DNA from: Acidobacteriota bacterium
GTDB taxonomy: Bacteria > Acidobacteriota > Vicinamibacteria > Vicinamibacterales > CAVVIG01
Assembly: GCA_003222535.1 (NCBI GenBank)
Contig: QHWJ01000243.1
Location: 1-53,133, forward strand
DNA length: 53,133 nt
Direction: 5' to 3'
This document shows, one piece after another, positions 52,293-53,133 of this stretch; position 1 is the stretch's first letter, and each line of letters starts with the position of its first letter. The position numbers and the translations under genes are program-made. The notes beneath the pieces are model-generated. The model saw nothing but the letters and a program-made list of their open reading frames with translations, had not been told where the DNA came from and made no database searches.

Positions 52293-53133
52293 TAATTGCT
52301 TTCTCGGGTCGGTCGCGTCGTGCAGGCCATCACCCAGAAAGTTGAACCCGAGCACCAGCAGCGCGATCGCCAGCCCGGGGAACACGGTGAGGTGCGGCGC
52401 ATCGAGCAGGTGCGCCCGGCCGCCGTTCAGCATCGTGCCCCAGCTGGGCGTCGGCGGCTGGACGCCCAGGCCCGAGGAAGCTCAGCGCCGCTTCGCCGAT
52501 GATCGCGCCGGCCATCCCCAGCGTCGCCTGAACCATGATGGAGAACACGATCGCGAGCAAGGGACCAAGCCAGAAGTTCGGGATTGATGATCGTCAGCGC
52601 AAACAGCACGTTGCCGAGGCTTGGCCCGAGCACCGCGACGGGCGCGATGGCCAGCAGCAGGCCGGGAAAGGCCAGCAGCACATCGATCACCCGGCTGATC
52701 ACACGTCCACCACGCCGCCGAAGTAGCCGGCGACGGCGCCGAGCAGCGTGCCGAGCGACGCCGAGACCGAAACCCGTCAGGCCGACGAGAAAAATCAGCA
52801 GAATGCAGCCCTGCACGAGCGGATAGTCGCGGAAGTTGATCGACTGAAATCAAGAGCCGGCCGACCCCCGGCCACGCGAAAATCGTCTCGGTGATGACGG
52901 CGCCGGTCAACAGCGCGCCGAATTGCAGTCCAGGCACGGTCACGATCGGAATCAGGCTGTTCCGGAAAGCGTGACGGAGGACCGCGCGAGCGCGTGAGAC
53001 ACCGCGCGCCCGCGCCGCCAGCACATACGGCTCCCGCAGCTCCTCGAGTACGCTCGCGCGCGTCATGCGGGCGAGCACGGCCGACAGCGGCGCACCGAGC
53101 GTGATCGCCGGGAGAACCAGATGCGCCGCGGTG
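52239..53133 (-). pseudogene. Oligopeptide/dipeptide ABC transporter permease (DppB- then DppC-like), multiply frameshifted
   Basis: From the right edge the frame reads HLVLPAITLGAPLSAVLARM, then REPYVLAARARGVSRARAVL (the EAA-type loop) and GALLTGAVITETIFAWPGVG, clearly DppB-like. It then shifts near 52843 (INFRDYPLVQGCILLIFLVG), 52765 (VSASLGTLLGAVAGYFGGVV, DppC-like), 52702 (ISRVIDVLLAFPGLLLAIAP), 52575 ([20 protein letters not shown]) and 52472 ([20 protein letters not shown]), ending near [14 protein letters not shown]. Besides the five shifts, the DppB end plus DppC start and the DppC EAA loop appear deleted. It is either a decayed permease pair or poor sequence at a contig end. The gene continues beyond the window. 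Confidence 0.7.

Overview
This window is a contiguous stretch of GC-rich bacterial chromosome, almost entirely protein-coding. It most likely comes from an Acidobacteriota genome of the Vicinamibacteria type. The evidence is two adjacent FtsX/MacB-like 'acidobacterial duplicated orphan permeases', many secreted proteins with N-terminal signals, ECF sigma/anti-sigma pairs, and numerous short palindromic and low-complexity intergenic repeats. I see no tRNA, rRNA, CRISPR array or transposase gene. The lineage is inferred from family content, not from a marker search.

Layout. 1-7.3 kb (minus strand): coaD (cut by the window edge), rsmD, recG, a secreted hypothetical, a Spy-like periplasmic gene split by a hairpin-rich insert, a frameshifted anti-sigma gene, an ECF sigma gene and a PfkB kinase. 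7.5-16.6 kb (plus strand): lexA with a good promoter, a DUF3467 protein, endonuclease III, a zincin-like protein, rsmA, RNase J, FtsK and a periplasmic amidase. 17-20.3 kb (minus strand): a PIN-type toxin-antitoxin pair, a frameshifted hypothetical, a small membrane protein and leucyl aminopeptidase. 20.3-26.2 kb (plus strand): two small secreted proteins and the permease pair. 26.4-30.5 kb (minus strand): thiolase, JAMM peptidase, BamA-like outer-membrane protein and a secreted protein. 30.8-33.6 kb (plus strand): an M16 metallopeptidase.

The centrepiece is 33.7-44.9 kb on the minus strand, an aromatic amino-acid supra-operon in the order aroD-aroE, trpE, trpG, trpD, trpC, trpF, trpB, trpA, chorismate mutase, DAHP synthase, tyrA. 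It covers pathway entry (DAHP synthase), two shikimate steps, the whole tryptophan branch and the start of the tyrosine/phenylalanine branch. Upstream is a complete attenuation apparatus: a sigma70-like promoter, a 36-codon leader peptide with tandem Trp codons followed by Ser-Tyr, an antiterminator pairing, and an intrinsic terminator ending in a run of U. The aroD-aroE fusion carries both a frameshift and an apparent deletion of the shikimate-binding N-terminus of AroE.

44.9-53.1 kb holds a SpoIVB-type (S55) protein and a secreted beta-propeller (plus strand), a second ECF sigma/anti-sigma pair with a sigmaE-like promoter (minus strand), a TPR protein (plus strand), and a heavily frameshifted oligopeptide ABC permease remnant that runs off the right edge.

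A second theme is repeat structure. At many junctions there are low-complexity tracts in which a 6-12 bp word is reiterated, often starting exactly at the stop codon of the upstream gene. Several families of short palindromic repeats are also scattered around, and some of them sit inside reading frames (recG, 3364-4131, the Spy-like gene, the amidase).
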